Source of the DNA: Melieria omissa
Lineage: Eukaryota; Arthropoda; Insecta; Diptera; Ulidiidae
Assembly: GCA_963971225.1 (NCBI GenBank)
Contig: OZ020267.1
Location: 71,854,218-71,918,217 of the forward strand
Direction of reading: 5' to 3'
DNA: 64,000 nucleotides
The notes beneath the pieces were generated by a model that saw only the letters and a program-made list of their open reading frames with translations, did not search any database and was not told the origin of the DNA. Both the position numbers and the translations under genes were made by a program. Below, piece by piece: positions 44,040 to 56,263 of this stretch (positions are counted from its first letter, which is position 1; each line of letters starts with the position of its first letter).

Positions 44040-45210
44040 CAAAACGAAGCGGTGACTCAAACCATCTAATGTTTCACTACTCGTCTATACAGAAAATCTA
44101 TTGTTGACGATTTTACTGACAGCAATTTAGGTCCATCGTCTATTTTGGGCATGGGCCGTATTTTTTAAATGATTCAAAGCAAAAAAGCGGTGCCTCAAAC
44201 CATTCCACTTCAATGTATCCTCGATACAAAAATAGACGAAAATAAAAAATGCTTTTACTTACAACGTCTCAGGAGTCCATCTGCTGATTTGAGTATTGGA
44301 GTATATTCCTAATTCCCAACAATTTCATGTTAACCATTTTAAAAAATGTAAACGAAGCGGTGACTCAAACCACCTACTTTTCTATATAAGAAGTCCATCT
44401 TCTATTTTGGGTATTGGGTGTCATTACTACAGCAATTTTCTAAGAATAAAAATGGGGAAAATAGAAGTGGCTCAAGTTACACCACTTCACTGTAACCCTT
44501 TGTATAGAAAATAGACTGACTGATGCTTTTATTTACAACGTTTTGGGAGTGCATCTGCTTTGAGTATTGGGCATCATTTCTTCAACAATTCTGCGTTAAC
44601 GCTTACCAAGAAATTACAACGATGCGGTGTCTGAAATCACGCAACTTCTCCCTATTTGTCTATCAAAGAATTCATTGCTGATGCTTTCACTCACAGCGAT
44701 TCAGGAATCCATCTTTTATTTTAGGCATTGAACTTGATTCTTAAAGCAATTTGATGCCAATAACGCTACAAATGGGGGAAAATAGCGGTGGCTCAAACCA
44801 CGCTACTTCACTGTATTCCTTCGTACAGAAAATAGACTGTTGATGCTTTTATCTACAACGTCTCAGGAGTCCATCTGCTGATTTGGGTATTGGGTGTCAT
44901 TTCAACAACAGTTTCATGTTAACCATTTTGAAAAAAATTTTAACGAAGCGGTGACTCAAACCACTTAACTTCTCCCTATTCGTCTATACAGAAAATCCAT
45001 TGTTGATGCCTTTACTCGCAGCAATTCAGGAGTTCATCTGCTCTTTTGGGTATAAGGCTCTTGTAACATTTTGAGGCTAATCCCTATAAAAAACCAAAAA
45101 AAGCGTTGACTCAAACCGCTCAACTTCTCCCTACTCCACCATACTAAAATCCATTTTTGATATTTTTACTTACAACAATTCAGGAATCCATCTGCTGTTT
45201 TGGATATTAA
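44040..45210 (+). repeat. Satellite of about 160 bp, eight units
   Basis: The phrase AACGAAGCGGTGACTCAAAC recurs (with variants) near 44046, 44186, 44354, 44461, 44622, 44783, 44943 and 45099, mostly 156-168 bp apart with one shorter gap. Units also share TCTATACAGAAAATCCATTG, 'ttcaggagtccatctgctg' and 'ttttgggtattgggtgtcat'. No coding capacity. Confidence 0.92.
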
Positions 45211-46975
45211 AGCTCACTGAACTCAAATATGTCAAAAGCCTATGAAAAGTTTAGACTGAATTAAAAAACACCACACAATCATACAACGCAATGTCAGGTC
45301 AGGCATTAAATATCAAATTTGACTCATTCGCATGACTCAAAGATTTGCATCATTGAAAGTTCAACGCAAAAGTAATTAAATTTTGTATATGAGAAAAAAA
45401 TTGTAGGCTTACGCAAAGCACTGCCAACAAATGTATTCGGCGTTGCTTTCTATGTGTTATTGTAAAGTTAAACCTTTACTTTATATGTATGTGTGTGTCT
45501 ACTTATACATATACATATGTGTATGTGTCGTGCAATTAATTAACTGCGCTTAATTAAGCATGCATCAAGTGGCGCGCGCTAATTCGCATATTGCGGCGTT
45601 AAGTAAGTGTGCAAATGTGTTGCTATAAGCACACAAGTATATGCATGTGTATGTGTGTGTTTTTGTCGGTGTCGTTGAAAGTCAAATGAAAGTTGAGTTT
45701 AGCGTGCGTAATCCTTATAAGCCACTCAAGTTGAAATTCTTGAGTAAATAATTGAATTTTGATGTTGCCATGTCTACTGTTGACAACTGCGCCCACACAT
45801 ACACACACAACAATACAGAACGTACTCGTATGTGAGTTATACACGTAACTAAATATGCATGGCCACAAATAAATCGACATACTTACTTACAATGTGACAG
45901 TCTGGCTTTGTGCCTTTGTTCAATTGCACATTTCCGTCGTTTCTTTCAGCCGTTTTCACATTTTTTGACATTTCTCTGCAACGTTGTGAAAAGGAAATTT
46001 TTTTTTTGCAGCTTTTGGAAAAAGTTATATGGCTGTGTTTTGATTTATATTTATTAAACTTTTTGCAGCAAAGCAAATTGCAATTAAAATTCAAACTTTT
46101 ACAAAACAAAAATTTTATAATTCGTTTTTTCGGCAAAGGTTTTTGACAAAATTTGACAGACCAAAAAGTTGTAAACGAATATCTACTCTGACAGTGGCAG
46201 GTCTGATGTCTGCAGACATTTATTCACTGCTGTCAGATGGCATTGTTCTGTAATGCCGCAGCATCCTTACTTGGGTTTTATGCTGCGGTTAAATGACCTT
46301 CGTTGAACGAGAGTGACGCATGGACATTTTTGCTGGTCAATGCTGCAGCGACTCTTAAACAAAGATGAGAACAACATTTGGTGGGTTTGCTTAGCGTCGC
46401 AATTGTGGTTAGCAAATAATTTTCCAGTTTTGAATTTGTTGGCCGTTGGTCTCTTTGGGCCAGACAGCAAAACAATTGAAAGTATGAAAATCAAAGCGAT
46501 TGATTGCGACTACTTTCACATAAGTTGAGAGTGTTTGTGCCTAAAATGTTGCCGATTGTTGTAGTTATGGTACAGTTAGTGCTAACCACTCTTTGTTTCA
46601 ATCTTCAAGCAATGACGCTGTTTTGACGGTACGTGATACATTTTTGTTGTAAATTTATAAATTATCAATCAACTAGTGCTCGTGCACTTACTGGTGTTAA
46701 AAGTTGTGGCATGATTCACGGCAAAGTCAATAGTGTTGACTTGAACTTAATGCGCGAACCCAAATCAAATTCGCAAATTTCAATTGCGCACAATTTGGCC
46801 CCGTTCGTTTAACATTTTAAAGCAAAAGTAGAAGGGACAATTGAATGCATATCCTTACTCCGAAACGATGATATGGCGGCACATCAAAAAGATACAGATA
46901 CCATTTTTGAAATTAGTATCTGTAAGTTAATGAAGCTGTGGCGAAAAGGATGTGCGATGTGGCAGTTTGAGTTCA
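45211..46975. other. Non-coding stretch
   Basis: TATG/TGTG microsatellite DNA occurs at 45483-45530 and 45640-45665. Frames at 45849-46146 on both strands mirror each other. No gene was recognised. Confidence 0.5.
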
Positions 46976-47130
46976 CCGGCGTAAATGCAATCTTGTCTCC
47001 GGTGGAAGGACCAAGTTGATACTGTTGGTTAGCTCCTGTGGAGAAAACAATGCATTGACAATGGGCTTCCTTGGCCTCCGACTGAAAGTGCAGTCTGTGC
47101 CGTACACAACTTTACTTACATTACCTAACC
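46976..47130 (+). repeat. Possible LINE/SINE 3' end remnant
   Basis: The phrases 'tgttggttagctcctgtgg', 'acaatgggcttccttggcct' and CCGACTGAAAGTG resemble the 3' ends of the SINE at 27198 (AATGGGCC..GGCCTCCGA) and of the remnant at 58440-58552. It ends 'ttacattacctaacc'. No duplication or coding sequence was seen. Confidence 0.45.
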
Positions 47131-47270
47131 AAACCTTATAAGTTTAACTGATTAAAAAGTGTGTATTTAAGACCCACTTTTAAGCATAGTTGCTTTACAA
47201 TGTATGAAGAATTTAGTAGTGAATGATTTGGCAGCATGGAATTAGTAGGAACTAAGAAACACAATGCACC

Positions 47271-47789
47271 TCACTGACAAGTCTTACAAGGTCACCTGTT
47301 ACTTTTTTTCTCTTTCTATTTCTCTTTCTATTCATTGAGACTAAAAAAGATTTTACATGTCGACATGTTTTTTTCACGCTTTTACATCTTAGTACAAATT
47401 TTTTGTGCCTATAAACACAACTCGCTAAATTACGCATACGCCCTGTTGTACGCATGTTTGTAGACGTTTTGCACACAAAAATTGCCACTACAAGAAACAC
47501 TCACGAGTTCTAAGCTCTAATGAAATGTTGACTTGTTTTAAATTTCGTATGAAAAACACTCATACGCCCCGCTGTACGGGTTCAGCAACGCGTATGTGTG
47601 GCCACGAATGTTATCAATGCCTACGAACTCGCGAACATTCGTATGCGAAATTTACCTTTTTCAACTATCAAATGCCAACTTAAGTTAGAGGAAATATACG
47701 AAAAGACTCATATTTCCAATTGAAGACATCATCAGTGAGTACCAGAAGGAGGCACACTGCCTTGGCAAACATTTCTCATTACACATATA
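47271..47789 (-). repeat. Dispersed repeat family B, copy 2 (inverted relative to copy 1)
   Basis: Reverse complement of 30475-30988 with substitutions and small indels. It carries the twice-repeated motif GCATACGCCCTGTTGTACG (about 47436) and CATACGCCCCGCTGTACGG (about 47562). Limits are where the similarity to copy 1 fades. Confidence 0.85.
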
Positions 47790-49685
47790 CGAAAAGTAAT
47801 GGTTTCAATCTGAAATGCGGTTGACATCTTTGTTGTTTTCCACAGCACTCAACTTTTCATACCTAACTCAACCGCGGTGTGTGGTTAGTGTGGGTTTTGA
47901 TTAGGTGACGTCATAAAGCCATCTTCTAATGAATTTGGAGAAATAGCGATCAGTATCGAAGTAGACCCAGATATGTCGAGTCGACGTTAATCAGCTTAAT
48001 TGGACATCACCACAGAATCAACGTGGCTTATTTTTGCCTAAATTTGTATAGGGTTGTGCTGACGTAAGTATGAAGGCGAACAATAAGTTCGAGGCCAACA
48101 TTTATGACATTCCAAATAAAATGGCATGAATTAAGCTTTAAAATGAAGCCAGAATCAATTCTACATATATCTTATTTAAATTTTTGGTTTTCACTTATAA
48201 AGGTTCTGAGCTATAAGTAAAAATTGGATTATAAGTTAAAAAACTTAGCAACTGGACTGCGCTATCAAAAAGCAACAACAAAGTGTTGAGTGCAGTGAGT
48301 CAAGTAAGGCTTCGCTCAAGCCCTCAAATACTCGTATCTGTTTGTTACAAACATTATGGGCAACAAACATGCTTTCAAATGTTCTTGAAGTTCAAAAGTT
48401 GTTTAGTGAAGCCCCCAAAATGAAATTCTAAGTATGAATTCAATGGCCAACTTCAATACAACTTGACATGGAAAGGGCTTTTACTAAATTATTGCACTCA
48501 ACATAAATGAATGCAGGAAGAATCTCAATACTAATTCTCATACACCGCCGCTGTGCCAATTATATATTAAAAAGTTTTATTACTAATAAAATAATAATAT
48601 ACTTATATTTATTGATATTAAACACCCATCTGACCAACCAACAAAAAAACCATCTCAACTTTGTTCACAAAAAATTGTTCACATCTCTTTTAAATCATCA
48701 AACAAAAATTTCAACAAATTCTATTTCTCTCAAAAGTCGAGAGGAATAGACTTTCGGCCTGGCTAAAAATACATTAAAATAACATCAAAATATTTGCTTA
48801 AATAATAAGCAGACTGGGCCATGATATTTATGCAATTTGAAGGCTTCTTATGTGCCAATTAGGGCCTCGTTTATTTTGCTATTTAGCATAAAGCGGCTCG
48901 TGATATTTTCACAGCTCGTGATGTTTGTTTGTTCTGGATTTTTTGCTTGTTTACTTTGCACAACCAGAGCCATCAGCGAAAATTCTCGGCGCTGGCATAA
49001 TGAAGCGGTAAAGAGTTGAATGCGGCAACTCGCTGCGCGCCACCCGTTTGCCAAATGTTGCAGTCAGTCGAGAGGAATACACACACACAGGCGCACTTGT
49101 GCATATATTTAGGGCCACTGAGTTGTAGGCGTTAAAAGGGAAATAAGACATAAAAGCGTGTTTACGAGTTGCGCAGCACTGATGGGCGCATAAAATACGC
49201 GCGCGCAGTGCTGTCAGTGAAGTGAATTTTCAGGCAGTGCGCAAAGCAGCTTCTGATGACGCACTCAAATGTTCGATTATTTAATAGGCTTAGCGCGTCT
49301 AGCGCACGAATTTAATGCGTTTGCACAATTTTCATATAAAACATTTAAAGGACAACAACGAACTGTGTGCGCAATGACGCAGCGAGCGGGTTAAAGTATT
49401 TAAGCGACAGACAAAAGTGGCCCAAAAAATCGGGCGTAATGCGCAGTGCTGGTTTTTGCAGTTGAATTGAGAGAAAATCAATGACTCGGGTACTTTTGTT
49501 GTAAAACAGTGTTTAAGTTTGTTGGCAATATTATTCGATTTTTATGTTTTCAGAAGGAAATTTGTGTGTGTTTACAAAAAATGCAACTTTCAGTTAGTGG
49601 AGAAATATTAAAAAAAATATTCAAAAATTGTTTATAAAACTCTTAAAAATATTTCAGAGAGTTGTTGAAGTTATAGTAGAGATAC
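47790..49685. other. Non-coding stretch
   Basis: The 48900-49450 part is richer in GC, with GCGC-containing words (for example GCGCGCGCAG at 49199). I see no exon. The rest is AT-rich. Confidence 0.5.
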
Positions 49686-49689
49686 ATCT

Positions 49690-50720
49690 TCGAAATTTAG
49701 AGATCTGAGCTGAGTTGACATAACGAGTCAAATTGTCCAAAAAAGTGCACTTCATACCAATTTTGGGACCATTTGTCATAAAGATGAAAGAGATCTGAGC
49801 TGAGTTGTCATAATGAGTAAAATTGTCATAAAAAATTTATACTTTGTAATAAGTTTTGAATGATTTCTTACAAAGACCCAAAAGACCTGAACTGAATTGT
49901 CCTAACGAGCCAAGTTGGCATTAAAAAAAATTGAACGTTATAAAAAATTTTTTAAGAGACTAAAAACCCTCAGCTGAATTGTCATAACGAGTCAAGTTAT
50001 CATAAAAAACTTACACTTTATAAAAAGTTTTCAATGATTTGTTACAAAGACTTGTTGTAAAAGACCAGGGGGACTTGTTAAAACAGACCAAATTGTCATA
50101 AAGTAAATGTGAATTTTTTAATAAGTTTGAAATGATTTGTAGCAAAGACCAAAGAGACCTGAGCTGAGTTGTCATAACGAGCCAAGATGTCATAAAAAAT
50201 TAACACTTCTTTATCAATTTTGAATGATTTGTAACAAACCAAAGAGACCTGCGCTGAGTTGTCACAACGAGCCAAGTTGTCATAAAAAAATTTACATTTC
50301 TTAATAGTTTTTGAATGACTTGTTACAAAAAAACCTGAGCTGAGTTTTTCTAAAAATATTGACATAAAAATATTTACTCTTTACAGAAAGTTTTCAATGA
50401 TTTGTATGATTTACAAAGACTAGCGAAACCTTAGCTGAGTTGTTGAAACGAGCTAAATTTTCATAAAATTTTGAATTTCTTCATAAGTTGTGAATGATTT
50501 GTAACAAAGACCAAAAATATCTGAGCTGAGTTGTCAAAACAAGTGAAATTATCAAAAAAAAATTAACACACTTTAATAAGTTTTGAAAGAAGTGTTAAAA
50601 ATACCAAAGAGATTTGAGCTGAGTTGTTAAAACAGGCCAAGTTGTCATAAAAAAATGTATACTTCATAAGTTTTGAATAATTTGTTGCATAGCCCAAGGC
50701 GTCCTGGTAGCACCTGAACT
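49690..50720 (+). repeat. Satellite of about 90 bp, eleven units
   Basis: The phrase GACCTGAGCTGAGTTGTCAT then AACGAGCCAAGTTGTCATAA recurs near 49706, 49793, 49882, 49970, 50065, 50157, 50247, 50335, 50430, 50520 and 50612, each followed by an A/T-rich 'agttttgaatgatttgt' block. Units are well diverged. No coding capacity. Confidence 0.92.
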
Positions 50721-51242
50721 GACCTGAGCAATCATAAAGAGCTAAAAAGGGTCGAAAGAAAGAAACCTATCCATCCAAGCCATCCATCCATCTATGTATC
50801 TAACTATAGATATCAGTGAGAACGAGCATTCCACAATGCCAAACGAGGTCTCATGCATCCCAACTGAAGCAGAGCCTTAAGTTAATTGAAATATTTTTCA
50901 TATCCATGCCAGTTGGACGCTTTTCACTCACGATTCCACCATATCTCAGACTCACTTTTCAGTACCCATCCAGCGCCCCTCCACCCTACCCCTCCATCGT
51001 TCTCTTGACCACATGTCATACAAAATTAAATAAACAGCAACATTTTTGTTAAATTTAGAATTTAAACAAAGGACCAAATATATTTTTTGTTGCTTTTTTG
51101 TTTACGAAAATATATAAAACAAAAATGTAAGCACATCCGAAATACACAAAATTTCAATTATCAAAACAATTCAAATGAAATAATTTGGACATTTTTATCG
51201 CAAAAGTGATAAAAATCAAAAAAACAACTAATGTCGCGTTAG
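50721..51242. other. Non-coding stretch downstream of the minus-strand gene
   Basis: It contains CCATCCATCCATC at 50782-50795. It is the 3' side of the gene at 51243-51764. I saw no clear AATAAA on the minus strand close to the stop; weaker GATAAA-like hexamers occur within 60 bases. Confidence 0.4.
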
Positions 51243-51764
51243 TCATCTGGATGTGAAGGTCTTTTTGGCGGGTTTCTCTAGCGGATTGGGCGTAGTCAAT
51301 GCCGGCAAATTGATGGCATTGTTGGCATTGTTGACACTGTTGGTTGTGACTTTATTGATGTGCCGCACGCGATTTAGACGCTGCGCATTCGAAAAAGCCG
51401 CATCGCGATTCTGTTGCATATAGAGTTCGCGCCAATTGATCGGCAGCCGCTCCAGAATGCTTCTGTTTGTGTTCGACGTTTGGGTATATGACATATTGGC
51501 CACCAAGTGTTCGTTCGGCTTGGGCTGGGAGAATGTCAACGGATTGGGGGGCCGTGTCACCGCTGGGTCAGGGATCTTGCCAGCCGTTCGACTATGGAAA
51601 CCTAGACGCGACCAGATGCGTTCGTACGTTTCGGCGCGCGATGCACATGCGAGCGTCTTCTGTTGTCGATGCTCGCGAAAGTTGTTGATCAACTCCATGA
51701 GCATGTCGCGACGACGCGCCAATTTCGATGCTTGCAGACCGACCAACCAGCGAAAGTAGGACAT
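51243..51764 (-). CDS. Uncharacterised 173-residue protein, single exon, apparently intact
   Basis: This is the only frame in the window that looks like a working gene. It starts MSYFRWLVGLQASKLARRRD, is about 50% GC while its flanks are strongly AT-rich, and uses mixed codons without low-complexity runs for most of its length. The ATG (51764-51762) is preceded by an in-frame TGA only five codons upstream (51782-51780) and has A at -3, so the start is well fixed. The N-terminal third is basic and helical in character (LARRRDMLMELINNFREHRQ). The middle is proline-rich (IPDPAVTRPPNPLTFSQPKP). The C-terminus is Asn/Thr-rich (NSVNNANNAINLPALTTPNP) and ends in a basic KPAKKTFTSR. There is no signal peptide, membrane segment, cysteine cluster or catalytic motif. 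I recognise no family. A TCAGTT initiator-like hexamer lies about 30 bases upstream of the ATG on the minus strand. Function unknown; a multi-exon neighbour cannot be excluded. Confidence 0.7.
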   Translation of the reverse strand: MSYFRWLVGLQASKLARRRDMLMELINNFREHRQQKTLACASRAETYERIWSRLGFHSRTAGKIPDPAVTRPPNPLTFSQPKPNEHLVANMSYTQTSNTNRSILERLPINWRELYMQQNRDAAFSNAQRLNRVRHINKVTTNSVNNANNAINLPALTTPNPLEKPAKKTFTSR

Positions 51765-51829
51765 TCTGACGTAGCGTTTTCAGTATCTCGGCGAACTGAA
51801 GCGAATTTAATGTGCTGCGCAAGTGTAGC

Positions 51830-52665
51830 TTGCCGAATTTTGTGCAATAAAAATCTCACTGAAATTTGTCTTCAACTTGAGTGTTCTTGTCAGAATTACA
51901 TATACAGTTGTGTCAACGTATTTTTTTGTTGTAGTCAATGAAACACTACGAAGAACACATGGATTTGAAAATTGATCTCTACAAAACTGAACTTATGAAT
52001 GTATACAAATGAAAATGTTGAACGACAACGTTTGGAGCAGAGGTTGCTGAGTTGATTTTGGAAAAAGGGGCGCAGTGATAATCGATACGGCTCGAGCATA
52101 GAGCGCGTAGTATCGAGGACGAAGTGCGAAAGAAGACGAGATGAGGTGGATGGGTTTGTGGTTTTGTTGTTGTAACTCAGAAGTGCTGACGAAATTTGGA
52201 GTTTTATGGATAAAGTTTAATGTCATTGGTGGCTCTTGGAAAGGTCAAAGCGAGGTTCTGAGAAATTTGTTGTACTTTTGAAGTTTAAATAGTTGATGAC
52301 GTTCGAGGTGATTTTTGAGGTCGATGGCGAAGAACAGCTCAACCACCACTTTATTTTTTTATACTCGATCTTTCAAGTCTTTTACATTCCAAATATATCG
52401 GAATTCCTTCTGCCATTATAAAGTCAATTATTATGTAAAATGTGGAACTGTTGCAGTAATAACTATATGAAATAGTAATAACAATAGTCCTTCTCCAACT
52501 TCAAACAAACCAGAGTTCTTTTGATTCTAAGCAGAGAAGAGAGAATGCAAATTGTTTAAGCATTCAGGACCAACGAGTTGGGTTTTACTTTTTGCCACTT
52601 TTCTCACAAAAAGTTTTTCTCGATGAGGAGTTGGTGAGGTCTATTTCTGTATGTTTGTAGTTTGC
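51830..52665. other. Upstream region of the minus-strand gene, no feature called
   Basis: AT-rich DNA with no second gene in view. The short minus frame at 51993-52226 has no recognisable domain. Confidence 0.4.
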
Positions 52666-52669
52666 AGCT

Positions 52670-53350
52670 CTTCTAAAAGGCCCATGAAATAGTATCAGGT
52701 TATACAATAGTTTTACAATGAATTGGATAATCACAAATCTGTTCATAGTCAAATCGAGATGCAAGGAATCTACAATTTTGGTTGATTTCCCAACGTTTAT
52801 CTTTCATTTGATTTTGTTGTTAATTTGGCGTTTTTGGACTCTTTTGGACTAAAAGCCCCTGGCACAGCCTCAGGCGTCTCCTCTTCATTGAATTAGACGA
52901 ACACAAATCAATCTATATTGAAGATTGAAGTGATCAACAAATTTGCGTGATTTCAAACGTTTATCCTTCATTCTTTTCTAATGTTTTTCTGTAATTTCTA
53001 TTTTTAATTTTATTTTTCCTTTCTAACGTTTTTCTTTAAGTAATTTTTATAAACTTTTTATATATCTAGTTTGTTGTTTTCCGAATCTGTCAATGAGAAA
53101 ATCTTAGTAGTCTCCTCTTCAATGAATTGAACGACCTCAAATCAGTTAACTTTGAAGACAGGAAAGACCATTTTGTGTGATAAACTTTTCGAAAGCTTAT
53201 TTTTAATTTTTTTCTTTTTATATCTGAATTTTGCTATTTCTATTTTTATTTTTAAGTCCATGTAAAAGTTTCAGTTGTCTCTTAATTAATAAGGAAATAA
53301 ATTAATATTCAAGATGCAAGGCATCCATTTACAAATTTTGTGTGATTGCT
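52670..53350 (+). repeat. Degenerate tandem repeat, about four units of 165-230 bp
   Basis: The phrase (ACAAATC..)(ATTGAAGAT)..(GCAAGGAATCTAC)..TTTTG(T/G)GTGATTTC..CGTTTATC recurs near 52735, 52905, 53135 and 53300. The companion phrase CTCCTCTTCA(T/A)TGAATT precedes the second and third units. It is strongly diverged. Confidence 0.65.
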
Positions 53351-55020
53351 TTGTTTTCAAAGTTCATTATTACTTTTGGGGATTCAATTTGCCAAAACAA
53401 ACTTTTCACATTTTTTGACAACTTGAAATCGACTGCACTATTCTCTCAATTAAAACGACATTCGTTTAATTTTCTTTATTCACATTTCTTCCAAACACGC
53501 TCACATACACACACACACACGTTTGAAATGCCATTTGCAGCTGCAATTTCTAGGCGCACACATGTTGCACGCACTCGACTGCAAATGCTGAGGATTTTCA
53601 AAACTACGCAGCTGTTTGGCGAGAGATTTTCATGCAAGCGGCCAAAGTCTGTAAAATTTTCAATTAGAAATTAATTGCAAAGTGCTTGTAAGTACGTTGA
53701 GTGCAAACCACCTGAGCTGTTACAGTGCTGTAAATATTATTTTAGCTGGTAAAAAACTGCCACGCACAGGCGACAATGTTATTTTGAACAAAGTCCTTGC
53801 AGCAGCGGCAGCACAAACTTGCAACTTTGGTGTGTGCGCAGCAACTTTTTAACAAGTTTTGTGTTGTGAGTGGATCAAGCACGGCACGAAATCGGTTTAA
53901 AGTGCATCAAGCACTGTTTGCACTTTGACAATGGATTCGGGTGCAGTGCAGCTGTTGCTACGGTGGCAGCTGCTGCTGTCTGACGTAATGCTCGCCAGTT
54001 GATATGCGGCAATGAAGCGATTGATTCTTTAATGTTTGGGGCGGAAATAGAGAAATGTGGGTTTAGGCAGTTTATTGATTGATGTTTTTTGGGAAGGAAA
54101 TGTGGACATTTCCATCGTCATTGTTTTCCATATTCACTCTTAGCTTTTCTTATTTTTATCCTATTCCTCATTGATTCCTCTTCCTCTTCCCATATCCATT
54201 TCTATTCAATGTAATTCCTTCTATTCAGTCCCTAAAAAACTCAAACCTCAAATGCTGTTGTGGTCCCAAACCTTACATCAGCTTCTACTTTCTGCCTCCC
54301 TTTACACCGCTTAAACTCATCTCCCTCTCGCCACCATCGTCCAATCATCGACCACATCCAATGCTCCACAAAATCAATTCAATTCTGCATCAATCTGTGT
54401 GCAATATTGGATGCGCTAAATTTGTTTTTCGGCCATTGCTGCCACCGGTGCGGTCGTTGCTGCTTCATGCGCTTCTTGCCAACGTCAACGTTGCTTGTTC
54501 GTTTGCCGGTGGCACTGCACTTCAAAGTTGCGGTGATCATTAATCTTCAAGCAACAATTGCAAGCCGGAAATTGCTTAGCAATTCGCATTAACATTTTGC
54601 AAAATTTCACAGGCCAATGCATACCAAAAAAAAAAAAAAACGTTAGTGTCAGTCGTTGCTGTTCGAGTGGAAATTGTCTGCTTGCGGTTGACTGGCGAAA
54701 AGATTACAGTCGTGGCAGTGATTTCTTGTCTTGTGTATTCAATTATGGCAACTGGAGACAGCGACTTGCGCTTTGGATTCTAAGTAAAGTGCCAGTGCAG
54801 CACAACTCAGTGTTAAGAGGAAAAATTGTGAACTAAGTATTTATTGAGAATTGCGCTAATTTAAGTGTATTTAAGTGCCACTTTGCAATTCAGTCAGCTT
54901 CACGTGAAAGCTGTAGCCGTAAGCTGTGGCGTACAGACATAGAAACGTGCCACGGAAACGGTAGTAACGACATTAACCCGTTTACTACCTGTTGGGAATT
55001 TCAATATCCATTAAGAAATA
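53351..55020. other. Non-coding stretch
   Basis: The 53500-54050 and 54250-54900 parts are somewhat richer in GC and include a 15-base A run at 54627. Open frames (54260-54592, 54558-54836) lack domains. It could be exonic UTR of an unseen gene. No gene is called. Confidence 0.45.
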
Positions 55021-55024
55021 TTTT

Positions 55025-55825
55025 ATCAACTGTAAGAACTGGTAAGAGTCTCATTGATTTTTTTGTATAGAACAAATTTTTATAATATTTTTGAAAATTA
55101 GTTTCTGCTGGCCAATGCAGGCTTAGTTTGTAACGCTGGATTGTGCCCAAAAATAAACCAATACACAACTCAAGTTTCTTGAACTGAAAGAACTTTATTT
55201 CTCTTTCTGAAAGAACTGGTAAGAGTCACACTCAACTTTTTCTATAAAACATTTGTGCATTGAATATTTTAAAGGTTTGAGCTTTTTCTTGTCTTCATAA
55301 TGTTATGAAATTTTGTTTTTGCTGTAGAAAGCAGGCTTAGTTTGTATCGCTGGATTGTGACCAGCAAAAATAACAACACACATTTGAAGTTCTTTGAACT
55401 GAAAGAACTGGTAAGAGTCACTTTGAATTTGTTTTATAAAATATTTGTACATTTGAAAGTTTGGTGGTAGAATATTAAGTAAATTTTGAACTATTTATTG
55501 TCTTCATAATATTATGAAACTTTGTTCTTGCTGAACAAAGAAGGCTTAGTTTGTAACGCTGGATTGTGCTCAACAAAAACACAAAACACAACTGAAGTTC
55601 TTTGAACTGAAAGAACTCTCTTTCTCTTTCTGAAAGAACTGGTAAGAGCTAAATTGAATTTTTGTTTATAAAATATTTGTACATTGAAAAGTTTGGTGGT
55701 AAAATATAAAAAAATTTTAAGCTGTTTCTTGTCTTAGTAATGTTAAGAAAATTTTTTCTTGCTGAACAAAGCAGACCTAGTTTGTATCGCTGGATTGTGC
55801 CCAAAAAAGCCCCATACAACTTAAA
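55025..55825 (+). repeat. Tandem repeat of about 180-230 bp, four units, with splice-site-like words
   Basis: The word GAACTGGTAAGAGT(C) occurs at about 55037, 55214, 55405 and 55636. Each is followed by an AT-rich block, then TTGTCTT.ATAATGTTA.GAAA, then GGCTTAGTTTGTA.CGCTGG and ATTGTGCCCA..AAAA, and back to 'ctttgaactgaaagaactg'. Most units therefore pair a good 5' splice donor sequence with a polypyrimidine-AG block. Spacings are 178, 191 and 231 bp. Confidence 0.88.
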
Positions 55826-56263
55826 TTCTTTAATTCAGTTTACTTCAGTAGTTATTCGCAATTGGCATACAGTCACTTTATTTCATCCTTTACAACTAAT
55901 TGTTCTTTTATTTTATTTACATTGCTTTTTATTTCGGTTATCTGTGCCACATTGTTGCTTGCCAATTGCCAATGGTTGCTGGTAGCCTACTTTACTTGTT
56001 GGCTCGGAGCGTAATTCATTCTCGAAACATTTGGCAACTATTTGAACCGTCCAAGCAATAGTTCGTGAATGTGTCCCACAAACAACAGATAGGGGAGGGT
56101 AGAAGGGGCAGTAGTCACAATAAGATAAGCTTACACAAAATTTTGATGGCTAAATGGAATTTCTTAGGGAAGAGGTGGGAAATTCTTAAAAACAAATTAC
56201 TGTTAATTTAAATCCTTGCAAAAAAAAGAATATTTGGATATATAATACTTGTAACAAGACGGT
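55826..56263. other. Unassigned stretch
   Basis: AT-rich with no gene. It precedes the small TIR element at 56269. Confidence 0.4.

Noticed and set aside
44040..50720. Regularly spaced repeats as a CRISPR-like array
   Set aside because: The repeats are contiguous diverged satellite monomers in a eukaryotic genome; there are no unique spacers and no cas genes.
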